Shown here in pieces: positions 35,440 to 43,822 of a stretch of DNA of 64,000 bases (the stretch's first letter is position 1; every line of letters starts with the position of its first letter). The notes below the pieces were generated by a model. The model was not told where the DNA came from and made no database searches. It worked only from the letters and a program-made list of their open reading frames with translations. Source of the DNA: Chitinophaga pollutisoli (GTDB lineage Bacteria > Bacteroidota > Bacteroidia > Chitinophagales > Chitinophagaceae); the NCBI RefSeq assembly GCF_038396755.1, contig NZ_CP149822.1:6014844-6078843 (forward strand), in the 5' to 3' direction. The translations under genes and the position numbers were made by a program.

Positions 35440-36756
35440 TTATGGTTGCAATACGGTCATGGCCGGGAAGTACCAGCCTTCGTAGGTGATTGTTTTCCTG
35501 AGGGCGCCGGTTTGCGCATTGTAAAACGCGATTTTGTTGATGCGCCCGGAGAATGCGCCGTTGATGGTGGTTACCACGAGCTCGTCGGTATGCGGATCGT
35601 AATTCACACCGGAACCGTAGAACCACTGGTCGTCGGGCAGGGTGATGAAAGGCTCGTTGATGGATGCGGCGTTACCCGCTACGTACCGGTACAATTTTGT
35701 GCCATAGCTCCAGCCGGAGCCGGGCTGGATGATGAAGATGTGGTCGTTGAGGGTGGAGGCCGTCATCTGCACGCTTCTCCAGGCGCCGAAGGGCGACACG
35801 GCGCGGAAGGGCATTTTCAGGGAGTCTTTCGCCAGTGTGGTGGGGTGTACGGACATGAGGAGTGAGTCCTTCGCGCCATAGATCCGGCCATTTTTTCCGG
35901 TGACGAATCCGATGGTGGCTTTGAAAGGCTTTTCAATAACGGCGTAGGTGGTGGCGTTGAGGACCACCATGCCGTCGGTGCTGTTATGCGCAAACACGTA
36001 GTTGCCGGACTTTACCATGTTGCCGGTAGCGCCGAATACGCCGGCGATTTTAGCGCCGATGGCGAGGGTGCTGAGGTTGATGGGATAAATGCCGTCGCCG
36101 GCCCCGATGAGGCCACGCGTAGCGTCGAGCCCGAGGAAGCTCATGCCTTTGCCGCCTGCCACGTTATTGACGCGGCCGGTTTCCACGAGGGTGTAGGCGT
36201 CGGTTACCACGAGGGGGCCACCGGCTTTCACGACCATGTATAATTTGCCGTTATGGATGGTGCCGTATTGGAGGTTGTTCATCACGCCGCCGAGAGTTTT
36301 GGCGGGGTTGACGAGTTTGTATTGCCAGGGGCGAACGGTGTCTTCTCCATAGGTGTGGAAGAACACGCTGCCGGTTTCGGTGCCGAACCAGCCTTCGTTC
36401 AGGATGTAGAATCCGTTGCCGTATTGGCCAAGCACGGTTACGCGGTAGTTGGCGGAATCCGCGCCGTGGGTAGTGCTGGCAACGAAAGTGATTTTGTAAT
36501 CGCCGGTGGCGGCGGGTTTGAAAGTGTAGGTTGCATTCGTGCCGACGGGTTCGTTGTTGACGGTCCAGCGGAAGGTGATGCCGGCGTCTTGCGTGAACTC
36601 CGGTTTCAGTTCCACGGACTGCCCAACAGCGATGGTTTGTTCCGGTTGGGCGACGTGGATTTTCGGGCCGGAGGGCCTTGCATCGTCGTTTTTGTTACAG
36701 GCGGCTGCCATAGCCATAGCGGCCAGTGCGAGCACAATGCGTACATGTTGTTTCAT
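35440..36756 (-). CDS. BtuG-like surface lipoprotein with N-terminal PKD/Ig domain (DUF5074 type)
   Basis: 438 residues from ATG 36756; lipoprotein signal ends MAAACNKND. Residues ~30-105 are a PKD/Ig-like domain (VGQSVELKPEFTQDAGITFRWTVNNEPVG). A propeller follows, beginning GNGFYILNEGWFGTETGSVFFH, the DUF5074 opening. First gene of the operon behind the cobalamin riboswitch, 2 bp before btuB. A second, PKD-less BtuG-like gene lies downstream, so the locus has two candidate corrinoid-binding lids. Confidence 0.85.
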   Translation of the reverse strand: MKQHVRIVLALAAMAMAAACNKNDDARPSGPKIHVAQPEQTIAVGQSVELKPEFTQDAGITFRWTVNNEPVGTNATYTFKPAATGDYKITFVASTTHGADSANYRVTVLGQYGNGFYILNEGWFGTETGSVFFHTYGEDTVRPWQYKLVNPAKTLGGVMNNLQYGTIHNGKLYMVVKAGGPLVVTDAYTLVETGRVNNVAGGKGMSFLGLDATRGLIGAGDGIYPINLSTLAIGAKIAGVFGATGNMVKSGNYVFAHNSTDGMVVLNATTYAVIEKPFKATIGFVTGKNGRIYGAKDSLLMSVHPTTLAKDSLKMPFRAVSPFGAWRSVQMTASTLNDHIFIIQPGSGWSYGTKLYRYVAGNAASINEPFITLPDDQWFYGSGVNYDPHTDELVVTTINGAFSGRINKIAFYNAQTGALRKTITYEGWYFPAMTVLQP

Positions 36757-36942
36757 ATAGAGGTTTGTTTTTTCCGAAACAACCATCCGGGAAAAGCGTG
36801 CTATGCAGGCAAATACGTTTGCCTGTTCATGCGCACGACGATCCCTACGCGCACAAAGGGTTCTTAAAATGAGAATATAATGCCATGAAAGGCTTTACAT
36901 CCCTGGCTTTTCACCCGAAAGCGTTGAATGGTAAAAACATGA

Positions 36943-37112
36943 GGCAGGTCTTCTGGCTCTCCTGCTTTACCGGCTTGCCTTCCCTTCTTTTGGAAAGTGG
37001 CATGCAGTGATGCCGGTAAAAACGAATGCAGGATTACAGCTACGGGGATAGCTCCGGTTTTGCACCGGATTCCCTTTTAATGCGCGCCCCGGAAAGGGGT
37101 CTGCAACCAAAT
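36943..37112 (-). ncRNA. Cobalamin riboswitch
   Basis: Read on the reverse strand, the conserved B12 box matches the AGYCMGRAGACCTGCC consensus at 36958-36943. The core is also present: GAATCCGGTGCAAAACCGG, then CCCCGTAGCTGTAA upstream of the box. The aptamer begins just after a promoter at 37119-37150. It lies ~190 bp before the first gene of the BtuG-BtuB operon and should lower expression when adenosylcobalamin is plentiful. The expression platform between 36757 and 36942 was not resolved. Confidence 0.95.
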
Positions 37113-37118
37113 GCGATG

Positions 37119-37150
37119 CAAACCTACGGTTATGGTTGGAATTAAACAAA
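37119..37150 (-). promoter_or_regulatory. Promoter of the cobalamin-riboswitch operon
   Basis: Reverse strand: TTTG at 37150-37147, a 20-bp spacer, then TAGGTTTG at 37126-37119, a perfect Bacteroidota -7 element. Transcription would start about at the first aptamer base. Confidence 0.75.
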
Positions 37151-37206
37151 TGATTCCCGTCAATGATTCCTCCAACAAATTTGAATATTGGGGGTTATAT
37201 TGAAAC

Positions 37207-38043
37207 ATGAAACATGATTTCACCTGGTCGTACAAGGGCCGCAACTTCCACGGCGTTACCTGGCAGCCGGAACATTATCAACGGGTGATGGTGGTGATCC
37301 ATGGCATCGGCGAGCATGTGGAACGGTATGCGCCGCTGGCGGAATTTTTCAATAAAGAAGGATACCTCGTAACCGGGATCGATCATTTCGGCCACGGTAA
37401 AAGCGATGGCAAGCGCGGCGACGCGCTCCCGCTGGAAGCCATCTTCGATTACCTCGAAGCATTCCTGCAGGCAACATGGGACCGCCATCCCGCGCCGATG
37501 ATTTTATACGGGCATTCCATGGGCGGCGGATTGCTTACGGGCTTGCTGCTCCACCGCCAGCCGGATGCGCAGGCGGCCGTGATCTCCGCGCCGGCATTGC
37601 TATTGCCGCAAAATCCCAACGTGGTGCAGCGGGGGATCCTCCGCGCGGGGGCTTCTCTCCTGCCCCACCTGCGCGTCAAAGCGCCGCTGGATATCCGGAA
37701 AATTTCACATGACGAAAAAGAAGTGGAGAAATTCGAACAGGACCCGCTCCGCCATCCCTACGCGAGCTTGCGGCTCATGCACATCCTGGTGAGCAACGGG
37801 ATCTGGTGCCTCCGGCATGCAAACCGGCTGCAAATTCCGTCGCTCCTCATGCATGGCAATGCGGATACATTCACGAGCGTGGACGGCTCCCGTCAGTTTT
37901 CCAGGCTGGCGCCGGAAAAACTAATTACGTATAAAGAATGGGATGGTCTGTATCATGAAATGCACAATGAACCTCAGCGCCCGGAAATCTTCCAGTTCAT
38001 GGCGGGCTGGCTGAGCGGCGTGCGGCTGCAACCGCCGGATTAA
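37207..38043 (+). CDS. Alpha/beta hydrolase, monoacylglycerol-lipase type
   Basis: 278 residues. MVVIHGIGEHVERYAPLAEFFNKEGYLVTGIDHFGHGKSDGKRG is the classic opening of the monoacylglycerol lipase/lysophospholipase group. The nucleophile elbow is ILYGHSMGGGLLTGLLL (Ser ~101), the acid lies in LLMHGNADTFTSVDGS and the His in GLYHEMHNE. No signal peptide, so cytoplasmic hydrolysis of a lipid ester is expected. Its end overlaps the convergent CoA-transferase gene by 4 bp. Confidence 0.92.
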   Translation: MKHDFTWSYKGRNFHGVTWQPEHYQRVMVVIHGIGEHVERYAPLAEFFNKEGYLVTGIDHFGHGKSDGKRGDALPLEAIFDYLEAFLQATWDRHPAPMILYGHSMGGGLLTGLLLHRQPDAQAAVISAPALLLPQNPNVVQRGILRAGASLLPHLRVKAPLDIRKISHDEKEVEKFEQDPLRHPYASLRLMHILVSNGIWCLRHANRLQIPSLLMHGNADTFTSVDGSRQFSRLAPEKLITYKEWDGLYHEMHNEPQRPEIFQFMAGWLSGVRLQPPD

Positions 38044-39326
38044 CCCTTTCCATTCAAAAATCGTTCGAAATACACTTTCTCCAGCCCCTCCCGGTGATCC
38101 GGATGTGCGATGCCGATGAGCGCCTTGGCGCGTTGCATCAGGTTCTTGCCGAAAAGATCCACCGAACCAAATTCCGTTACCACCCAGTGGATGTGCCCCC
38201 GTGTCGTAACCACGCCCGCGCCTTCTTTCAGGAAGGGCGTAATCCGTGAAATGCCTTTATTAGTGACGGAGGGCAATGCGATGATCGGCTTGCCGCCTTC
38301 CGACAGCGAAGCGCCGCGGATAAAATCCATCTGCCCGCCGATCCCGGAATACTGGTAAGTGCCGATGGAGTCGGCGCACACCTGACCGGTAATGTCGATC
38401 TCGATAGCGCTGTTGACGGCCGCCACTTTGGGGTTTTTGCGGATCACGGAAGTATCGTTCACATAGCCGATGTCCATCACACGGATGGAAGGGTTGTCGT
38501 GCACGAATTTATACAGCTTCTCCGTTCCGGTCATGAAAGAGGTAACGGTTTTACCAGTATTGAGTTTCTTGCGGGAATTGTTGATAACACCGCTTTCGAT
38601 GAGCGGGATCACCCCGTCCGACATCATTTCGGTATGCAGTCCGAGGTCTTTATGCCCGGAGAGGTTGCGCAATACCATGTCGGGGATGGTGCCGATGCCC
38701 AGTTGCAGGCAGGCGCCGTCTTCGATCAACGCGGCTACGTGCCTGCCGATACTTTCCACGGCGGGTGTCACGCCGGCGGAGTAATCCACCACGGGCAGCG
38801 CGGCATCATGCCACACCATGGCGTGTATCCTGCTGATGTGGATGAAACCGTCGCCATGCGTGCGGGGCATATTGGGATTTACCTGCGCCACCACGTACCG
38901 GGAAGTCTCCACCGCGGCCCGCGCGATATCGACGGAAGTGCCAAGGCTTACATAACCATGTGCATCGGGCGGGGAGACCTGAATGAACGCCGCATCCAGC
39001 GGGAGGATGTTGCGGTAAAAAAGTTGCGGGATTTCACTGAGGAAAATGGGCACGTAATCACCGGATTCGCTGTTCACCACCGCGCGCGTGGCGGCGGACA
39101 CAAACAGGGAATTGAAGAAGAAACTTTCCCTGCATTCGGGTGCGTCGAAATTGACGTTGCCGAGGGTGGTGATGCTCACCAGCTCCACGCCTTTAACTTC
39201 AGCATGGCGTGCCTGCAGGGCTTTCACCAGTAGTTCGGGGGTGGCGGCGCTGCCATGAACGAATACGCGTTGTCCGGATTGAATACTGGCTACGGCTGTA
39301 GCGGCGTCGATGTATCTTACTTCCAT
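38040..39326 (-). CDS. Acetyl-CoA hydrolase/transferase family protein
   Basis: 428 residues from ATG 39326 (MEVRYIDAATAVASIQSGQRVFVHGSAATPELL). A longer frame to 39377 adds unrelated residues. Signatures: DAAFIQVSPPDAHGYVSLGTSVDIA, CLQLGIGTIPDMVLRNLSGHKDLGLHTEMMSDG, and the catalytic-Glu region VAAVNSAIEIDITGQVCADSIG followed by FIRGASLSEGGKPIIALPS. Such enzymes move CoA between acyl-CoA and a carboxylate such as acetate, butyrate or succinate. Monocistronic. Confidence 0.93.
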   Translation of the reverse strand: MEVRYIDAATAVASIQSGQRVFVHGSAATPELLVKALQARHAEVKGVELVSITTLGNVNFDAPECRESFFFNSLFVSAATRAVVNSESGDYVPIFLSEIPQLFYRNILPLDAAFIQVSPPDAHGYVSLGTSVDIARAAVETSRYVVAQVNPNMPRTHGDGFIHISRIHAMVWHDAALPVVDYSAGVTPAVESIGRHVAALIEDGACLQLGIGTIPDMVLRNLSGHKDLGLHTEMMSDGVIPLIESGVINNSRKKLNTGKTVTSFMTGTEKLYKFVHDNPSIRVMDIGYVNDTSVIRKNPKVAAVNSAIEIDITGQVCADSIGTYQYSGIGGQMDFIRGASLSEGGKPIIALPSVTNKGISRITPFLKEGAGVVTTRGHIHWVVTEFGSVDLFGKNLMQRAKALIGIAHPDHREGLEKVYFERFLNGKG

Positions 39327-39425
39327 GAAAAATTCGAGGTTTTGAACAAAGATACCTGGGGATCCCACCCGGCGCAATGATCCCAGTTTCCCGTCAAACG
39401 GGCCGGAATCATGACGGGAGCTGAC

Positions 39426-39463
39426 AAAAAACAGCCCGAAACCAGGGGGATGGTTTCGGGCTG
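39426..39463 (-). terminator. Terminator of the alcohol dehydrogenase gene
   Basis: Perfect 12-bp stem (39432-39443 with 39452-39463) and an 8-nt loop, followed on the reverse strand by six U (39431-39426). Confidence 0.9.
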
Positions 39464-39476
39464 CTCTGTAATCCCA

Positions 39477-40520
39477 TTACAAAGTGGCCATATCGATCAC
39501 GAAACGATAGCGCACATCGCCTTTCAGCATGCGCTCATATGCTTCGTTCACATATTGCATATCGATCACTTCCACATCGGAAACGATATTATGCGCAGCG
39601 CAGAAATCAAGCATTTCCTGCGTTTCGGCGATCCCTCCGATCATCGATCCTGCAATGCTCCGGCGGTTGCCGATCAGGCTGAACCCGGCGATTTCCAACG
39701 GCGTCGGCGGAACGCCAACACAAATCTGCACGCCGTTGGTGCGGAGCAGGCTCTGCGCCAGATTGTAATCATGCGGAGCCGAAACGGTGTCGAGGATGAA
39801 ATCGAAATAATTGCGTACCGATTTGAGCTGTTCCTTGTCGGTGGTGAGCACGAATTTATGCGCGCCCAGTGATTTGGCGTCGGCTTCCTTCTTCGGACTG
39901 GTACTGAGCATAGTCACTTCCGCCCCGAAAGCCGCCGCGAACTTCACGGCCATGTGCCCAAGCCCGCCAAGCCCCATCACGGCCACTTTATGCCCTTTGC
40001 CCACCTTCCAGTGGCGCAACGGCGAATACGTGGTGATGCCTGCGCAAAGCAGCGGCGCCACGTTGGCCAGCGGCAGCTTTTCGGATACCTTCAGCACAAA
40101 GGCCTCGTCGGTCACAATCATTTTGGAATACCCCCCATAGGTAGGCGTGGCATGATCCTGTTCATAGGAATTATACGTACCGGAAGATCCGTTTTCGCAA
40201 TATTGCTCGTTGCCGTCTTTGCAATTGGAGCATTTCCGGCAACTGTCGACCAGGCACCCTACCGCGGCTAGGTCGCCGGCTTTGAATTTGGTGACCTTAT
40301 CGCCCACGCGCGTCACGCGGCCCACGATCTCGTGCCCGGGAACCATGGGAAAAATGGAGTTGCCCCATTCGTTGCGGATCTGATGGAGGTCGCTGTGGCA
40401 AACGCCGCAATAAAGGATGTCGAATTCTACGTCGAACGGACCGGGATCCCGGCGCTCGAATTGCCAGGGGGCCACGGCTGACGTAGCGTCCTGGGCGGCA
40501 TAAGCTTTTACTGTCGTCAT
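39477..40520 (-). CDS. Zinc-dependent NAD(P)-type alcohol dehydrogenase (cinnamyl/YahK group)
   Basis: 347 residues of the medium-chain dehydrogenase family. Catalytic zinc ligands appear in CGVCHSDLHQIRNEWG and VPGHEIVGRV; the structural zinc site has four Cys in CRKCSNCKDGNEQYC. The Rossmann loop is VAVMGLGGLGHMAVKFA. The pattern YNSYEQDHATPTYGGYSK and LLCAGITTYSPLRHWKVG place it with NADP-preferring broad aldehyde reductases such as YahK. Monocistronic, with a strong terminator. Confidence 0.94.
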   Translation of the reverse strand: MTTVKAYAAQDATSAVAPWQFERRDPGPFDVEFDILYCGVCHSDLHQIRNEWGNSIFPMVPGHEIVGRVTRVGDKVTKFKAGDLAAVGCLVDSCRKCSNCKDGNEQYCENGSSGTYNSYEQDHATPTYGGYSKMIVTDEAFVLKVSEKLPLANVAPLLCAGITTYSPLRHWKVGKGHKVAVMGLGGLGHMAVKFAAAFGAEVTMLSTSPKKEADAKSLGAHKFVLTTDKEQLKSVRNYFDFILDTVSAPHDYNLAQSLLRTNGVQICVGVPPTPLEIAGFSLIGNRRSIAGSMIGGIAETQEMLDFCAAHNIVSDVEVIDMQYVNEAYERMLKGDVRYRFVIDMATL

Positions 40521-40646
40521 ATGAATCAGATTAGAATAAAATTAACAATGTGTTGCTCGGGTTTGTTGCGGAAACGCAGTAAAGGTAAGGAAATACCGTA
40601 TCGGGGAAACGGCGGCCACAGTCCCGCCAACAAATTGTGATCCCCG

Positions 40647-41420
40647 TCACTCATCCTCAAAATGATGCGGCGTATCCTGGACGGCCGAAGGCTTACGGCG
40701 CGTATCCAGCGTATAATAGAAGAACAGGCGGACGGTATGGTTCCGGTTATAGGAATTGCCGCCGGCACCCTGCTGGTAAACGAGCATGTAACCAAGATCG
40801 TAGGACCAGCCCCTTCCGAAACCCTGGCGTATGCCGCCGAAAAGGCGGATTTGGTCGAAAGCACTATACACCACTGATTGCCCGAACTGGACGGCCAGCT
40901 CGTTGGCGATGCTGATCTGTGGGAATTTGGGGTTTTTAGATACGGGGATCCCCAGGCTGATGAGATACCGGAGCCGGCTGGAGAAGGAAAAGTCGCCGGT
41001 GGATTTGCCATTGTCCAGCACTTCGCGCCAGCGCTGTTCGTTGCGGAAACGGTTGAGCACGCTCACGGTTTTGATGCGGCTGCTGTACAAAATTTGCTGG
41101 TACACCCTGTTTTCGTCCGCGAAGGCGGCTTTGCCGTTGACGGTAGATGCGAGCCACATGTGCCCGTATCCCGCTACCAGCGAAAGGTTATCGGCCAGCC
41201 AGTAACTGGCGCCGCCCCGCACGAAATAAAAACTGGGATCCGCGATGTAATTGGTGCGCCTGACGTGAAAATCAGCGATGGCGCCCCAGCGTTCACTGAA
41301 CCGCATGGTGGAATTGACCGAGAGCCAGACGTGCTGGTTGTCCGTGATCTGTTTCGCAGGCGTTTGGGCGGCGGCAAGCGTGGAGCAAAGGATCAGAAGC
41401 CAGGAAGCGGCATATCGCAT
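40647..41420 (-). CDS. DUF2490 outer membrane barrel protein
   Basis: 257 residues with a signal peptide ending STLAAAQ. Repeating beta strands with aromatic girdles (QHVWLSVNSTMRFSERWGAIADFHVRRTNY, VLNRFRNEQRWREV, FSFSSRLRYLISLGIP, HTVRLFFYYTLD) match the DUF2490 pattern, an outer membrane family of unknown role. Lone gene on the reverse strand with a 92-bp gap to the next. Confidence 0.87.
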   Translation of the reverse strand: MRYAASWLLILCSTLAAAQTPAKQITDNQHVWLSVNSTMRFSERWGAIADFHVRRTNYIADPSFYFVRGGASYWLADNLSLVAGYGHMWLASTVNGKAAFADENRVYQQILYSSRIKTVSVLNRFRNEQRWREVLDNGKSTGDFSFSSRLRYLISLGIPVSKNPKFPQISIANELAVQFGQSVVYSAFDQIRLFGGIRQGFGRGWSYDLGYMLVYQQGAGGNSYNRNHTVRLFFYYTLDTRRKPSAVQDTPHHFEDE

Positions 41421-41512
41421 AAAGGAAAATAAATTTTATCCCATTACAACAATAAAATCCGCCGGTTGGTTGCGGCAATCCTGCGCAGGATAGGGCGATC
41501 CTTCTACAATCG

Positions 41513-41944
41513 TTACTTCAGTTCGATCGTCATTTCCCCGTCGTTGCCGTTTACATCGAACGCCGCTTCGTTAAAGAAAGCGGGCCGCATGGCGGGGCGC
41601 ACGTCGTTGCTGAATCCGTATTTCTCGGTGGGTTTACCGATGAAACTCAGGTTGAGATCCTTGTCGCCGTTTTCGTCGAGGAAAGCGCTGATGGCATACT
41701 TGCCCGAGGGGACTTTAGGGAAGACAACCGTCACTTCACTGACCCCGTTTACCGGAACGATCTTCGCGATGGTGGCCTTTTTCGGCTTCATGAAGTCGGA
41801 AGAATTAACATACCAACCGATGTAGACGTCGCCTTTCCTGTTTTCAAGATTCGTCAGCTTGATTTTGTAGGTTCCTTGCGCGGCGGCGCCTGCGCTCATA
41901 AGCATGGAAACGGTAAAGATGAAGAGGTAACAATATCGGGTCAT
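41513..41944 (-). CDS. DUF2141 domain-containing secreted protein
   Basis: 143 residues from ATG 41944; signal peptide ends SAGAAAQ. The rest is one beta-sandwich with GTYKIKLTNLENRKGDVYIGWY, KVPSGKYAISAFLDENGDKDLNLSFIGKPTEKYGFSND and MTIELK, the DUF2141 signature. The longer open frame to 42478 reads the repeats of the opposite-strand H1-like gene backwards and was rejected. Divergent from that gene with an 81-bp gap. Function unknown. Confidence 0.9.
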   Translation of the reverse strand: MTRYCYLFIFTVSMLMSAGAAAQGTYKIKLTNLENRKGDVYIGWYVNSSDFMKPKKATIAKIVPVNGVSEVTVVFPKVPSGKYAISAFLDENGDKDLNLSFIGKPTEKYGFSNDVRPAMRPAFFNEAAFDVNGNDGEMTIELK

Positions 41945-42025
41945 AAGTTTGTTTTGTATGATTAGGAAAAAGATGTGCCACGATGGTGGCCTGCGTTTTG
42001 AGGCGGTTCCCGTAAAACCAAATAT

Positions 42026-42469
42026 ATGGCAAAGTATGGTAAAAAGAGCCAGGACAAGGTGGAGCGGGCCATGCATGAGATGAAGGAAGGCACGCTGAAA
42101 AGCGGCCGTAGCGGCAAGAAGGTTACCAACCCGAAGCAGGCCATCGCCATCGGTTTGAGCGAAGCGCGGGAAGAAGGCGGCAAAGTACCCAAAAAGGCCG
42201 GCGCAAAGAAAGCAACGACCCGGAAAGCCGCATCCAAACCCGGTCCGAAAAAGTCCACCGCCAAATCCGGCGCAAAGAAAGCAACGACCCGGAAAGCCGC
42301 TTCCAAACCCGGACCCAAAAAATCCACCGCCAAATCCGGCGCAAAGAAAGCAACGACCCGGAAAGCCGCATCCAAACCCGGTCCGAAAAAGTCCACCTCC
42401 AAATCCGGCACTAAAAAGAAAACCACCGCCAAAAGCGCTACGCGTAAAAAAGCGGCAGCCGCATCCTGA
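42026..42469 (+). CDS. DUF6496 / histone H1-like basic protein with Lys-Ala-Pro repeats
   Basis: 147 residues. The N-terminal ~55 residues (KSQDKVERAMHEMKEGTLKSGRSGKKVTNPKQAIAIGLSEAREEGGKVPKK) are the DUF6496 domain. The tail holds three near-perfect 23-residue units (GAKKATTRKAASKPGPKKSTAKS) plus a partial fourth, very rich in Lys, Ala, Thr and Pro like the histone H1 tail and bacterial Hc1/AlgR3-type proteins. Likely binds DNA non-specifically and compacts it; this is inference from composition. Confidence 0.85.
   Translation: MAKYGKKSQDKVERAMHEMKEGTLKSGRSGKKVTNPKQAIAIGLSEAREEGGKVPKKAGAKKATTRKAASKPGPKKSTAKSGAKKATTRKAASKPGPKKSTAKSGAKKATTRKAASKPGPKKSTSKSGTKKKTTAKSATRKKAAAAS
42200..42406 (+). 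repeat. Three tandem 69-bp repeats inside the H1-like gene
   Basis: Units at 42200-42268, 42269-42337 and 42338-42406. They differ at only a few bases, mostly third-codon positions, so copy number could vary without breaking the frame. Confidence 0.92.
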
Positions 42470-42480
42470 CGGAATCACGC

Positions 42481-42515
42481 AAAAAACGATCGCCGACCAA
42501 TGCAGGCCGGCGATC
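42481..42515 (-). terminator. Terminator of the YtxH-like gene
   Basis: Perfect 8-bp stem (42488-42495 with 42508-42515), then six U on the reverse strand (42486-42481). It lies between convergent genes. Confidence 0.75.
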
Positions 42516-42540
42516 CCGTTTAAAACAAGCCCCCAAATAA

Positions 42541-42723
42541 TTAGTGATGCTTCAGGTCCGGCTGGCGGAGCTTCGCCATCAGCAGGTCCTTATTTTCTTG
42601 TGTCCATTTTGCAATCCTTCTGCGGGCTTTCGCGCCTTTGTGGGGTGCGTATAAAACCCCCAATGCCGCGCCTATAATCATGCCGGCGCCAAGTATCGCT
42701 GCTGCTTTCAGATTCTTTTTCAT
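42541..42723 (-). CDS. YtxH-domain small membrane protein
   Basis: 60 residues from ATG 42723 (MKKNLKAAAILGAGMIIGAALGVLYAPHKGAKARRRIAKW). One membrane helix with small residues is followed by the typical LYAPxKGxxxR turn of YtxH/gas-vesicle-like stress proteins and a basic helical tail. The family is often induced by general stress. Its upstream frame to 42780 is not needed. Confidence 0.85.
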   Translation of the reverse strand: MKKNLKAAAILGAGMIIGAALGVLYAPHKGAKARRRIAKWTQENKDLLMAKLRQPDLKHH

Positions 42724-42820
42724 ATCGTTTCGTGTTTTAATCGTTTTGAATTGATAACACAAATGTACATGGCCGCGCATGCGCCGGGAATGACGGCGGG
42801 CAGTTGCGCCCTGATTTTCG

Positions 42821-43693
42821 TCAGTGTGGGAAAAGACAGATCATGGGAATGGTGACGATGAAGAGGTACACGAACCAGTGGTATGTTTTGTCGTCGGCTT
42901 TGGGCGTTTTGTACAGCCAGAGCCGCAGCGCGATCCCCCAGTGCCAGAGCGCCTGCGCGATAATGATGCCCGTCAGCAGTACGCTGCTGAAAATCTCACC
43001 CACAGATACCTGCGACCAGAATATGGAAAAGTACACGAATGGAGAACCGATGAGGAACCAGATGCTGAGGAGCACCCGGGCCATGTGGTCGCCCACGGCG
43101 AGCGGCAGCGTTTTCCGACCCATGATGGCATCGCCGGTTTGGTCGCGCATGTCCTGCACCGGCAACCCAAGTCCGGCCCAGCCGCTGATGGTGATGATGA
43201 ACCACCAGGCTTTGGCGCCCACTTCGCCCACGATGCTCCATTCGGCCGCGAGCAGTGTTACCGTGCCCAGCGAAATGCAAACGACGTTTTTGGTGAACCA
43301 ATGGTTGCTGCAGCCCCATTTGCAAAGCATCTGCGTTACCACCATCCAGGCCAGGGCCAGGGGCAGCACATGCAGGAAAGCCGCTACCACCAGGAACAGG
43401 ATATTGTAAACCACCAGGCGGCGGCGCGTTTCGGACTCGGTGACGAGCCCCTGCACCAGGGGCCGGTCCGGCTTATTGATCCGGTCTTCCTCCACGGAAT
43501 TCACCTGGTTGGCAATACAGAAAGTCAGGATATACAACAGCGTATACACCGCCGAATAGAAGAAATACTGCGGAAACTCAGACATCGGCCTGCCCACGTA
43601 TACCCAGGCGGCGATAAACGTAATCATGCACGGGATGACAGTATCCCAGATATCGTTGTTGATGAAGCGCCAAATTAAATACAATTCGCGCAT
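42821..43693 (-). CDS. UbiA-superfamily membrane protein (prenyltransferase or terpene-cyclase-like)
   Basis: 290 residues from ATG 43693 (MRELYLIWRF); ATG 43729 would add 12 residues, but a TATGTTTT-like -7 element overlaps that codon. Eight or nine membrane helices are visible. The first Asp-rich motif is NQVNSVEEDRINKPDRPLVQG and the second is LPVQDMRDQTGDAIMGRKTLPLAVG; both Mg-diphosphate sites are therefore present. The INKPxRP form of motif 1 recalls fungal UbiA-type proteins (for example of the fumagillin cyclase group) more than MenA, UbiA or COX10. Substrate unknown; no isoprenoid genes adjoin it. Confidence 0.83.
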   Translation of the reverse strand: MRELYLIWRFINNDIWDTVIPCMITFIAAWVYVGRPMSEFPQYFFYSAVYTLLYILTFCIANQVNSVEEDRINKPDRPLVQGLVTESETRRRLVVYNILFLVVAAFLHVLPLALAWMVVTQMLCKWGCSNHWFTKNVVCISLGTVTLLAAEWSIVGEVGAKAWWFIITISGWAGLGLPVQDMRDQTGDAIMGRKTLPLAVGDHMARVLLSIWFLIGSPFVYFSIFWSQVSVGEIFSSVLLTGIIIAQALWHWGIALRLWLYKTPKADDKTYHWFVYLFIVTIPMICLFPH

Positions 43694-43822
43694 AGAGGCG
43701 GAAACCGCCGATTTGCATAGGTAAAACATACTTTTATTAGTGATAGTCGGGTGGAGAAAATGTGTCTTCACTAAAAATAGAAATATTTCGGCAAATCAAC
43801 GGTATCGGGCGAAATCCTTTCG

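Noticed and set aside
41513..42478. Long reverse-strand open frame coding Gly/Phe/Cys-rich repeats fused to the DUF2141 protein.
   Set aside because: The part beyond 41944 is the antisense of the H1-like repeats; the DUF2141 signal peptide begins exactly at ATG 41944.
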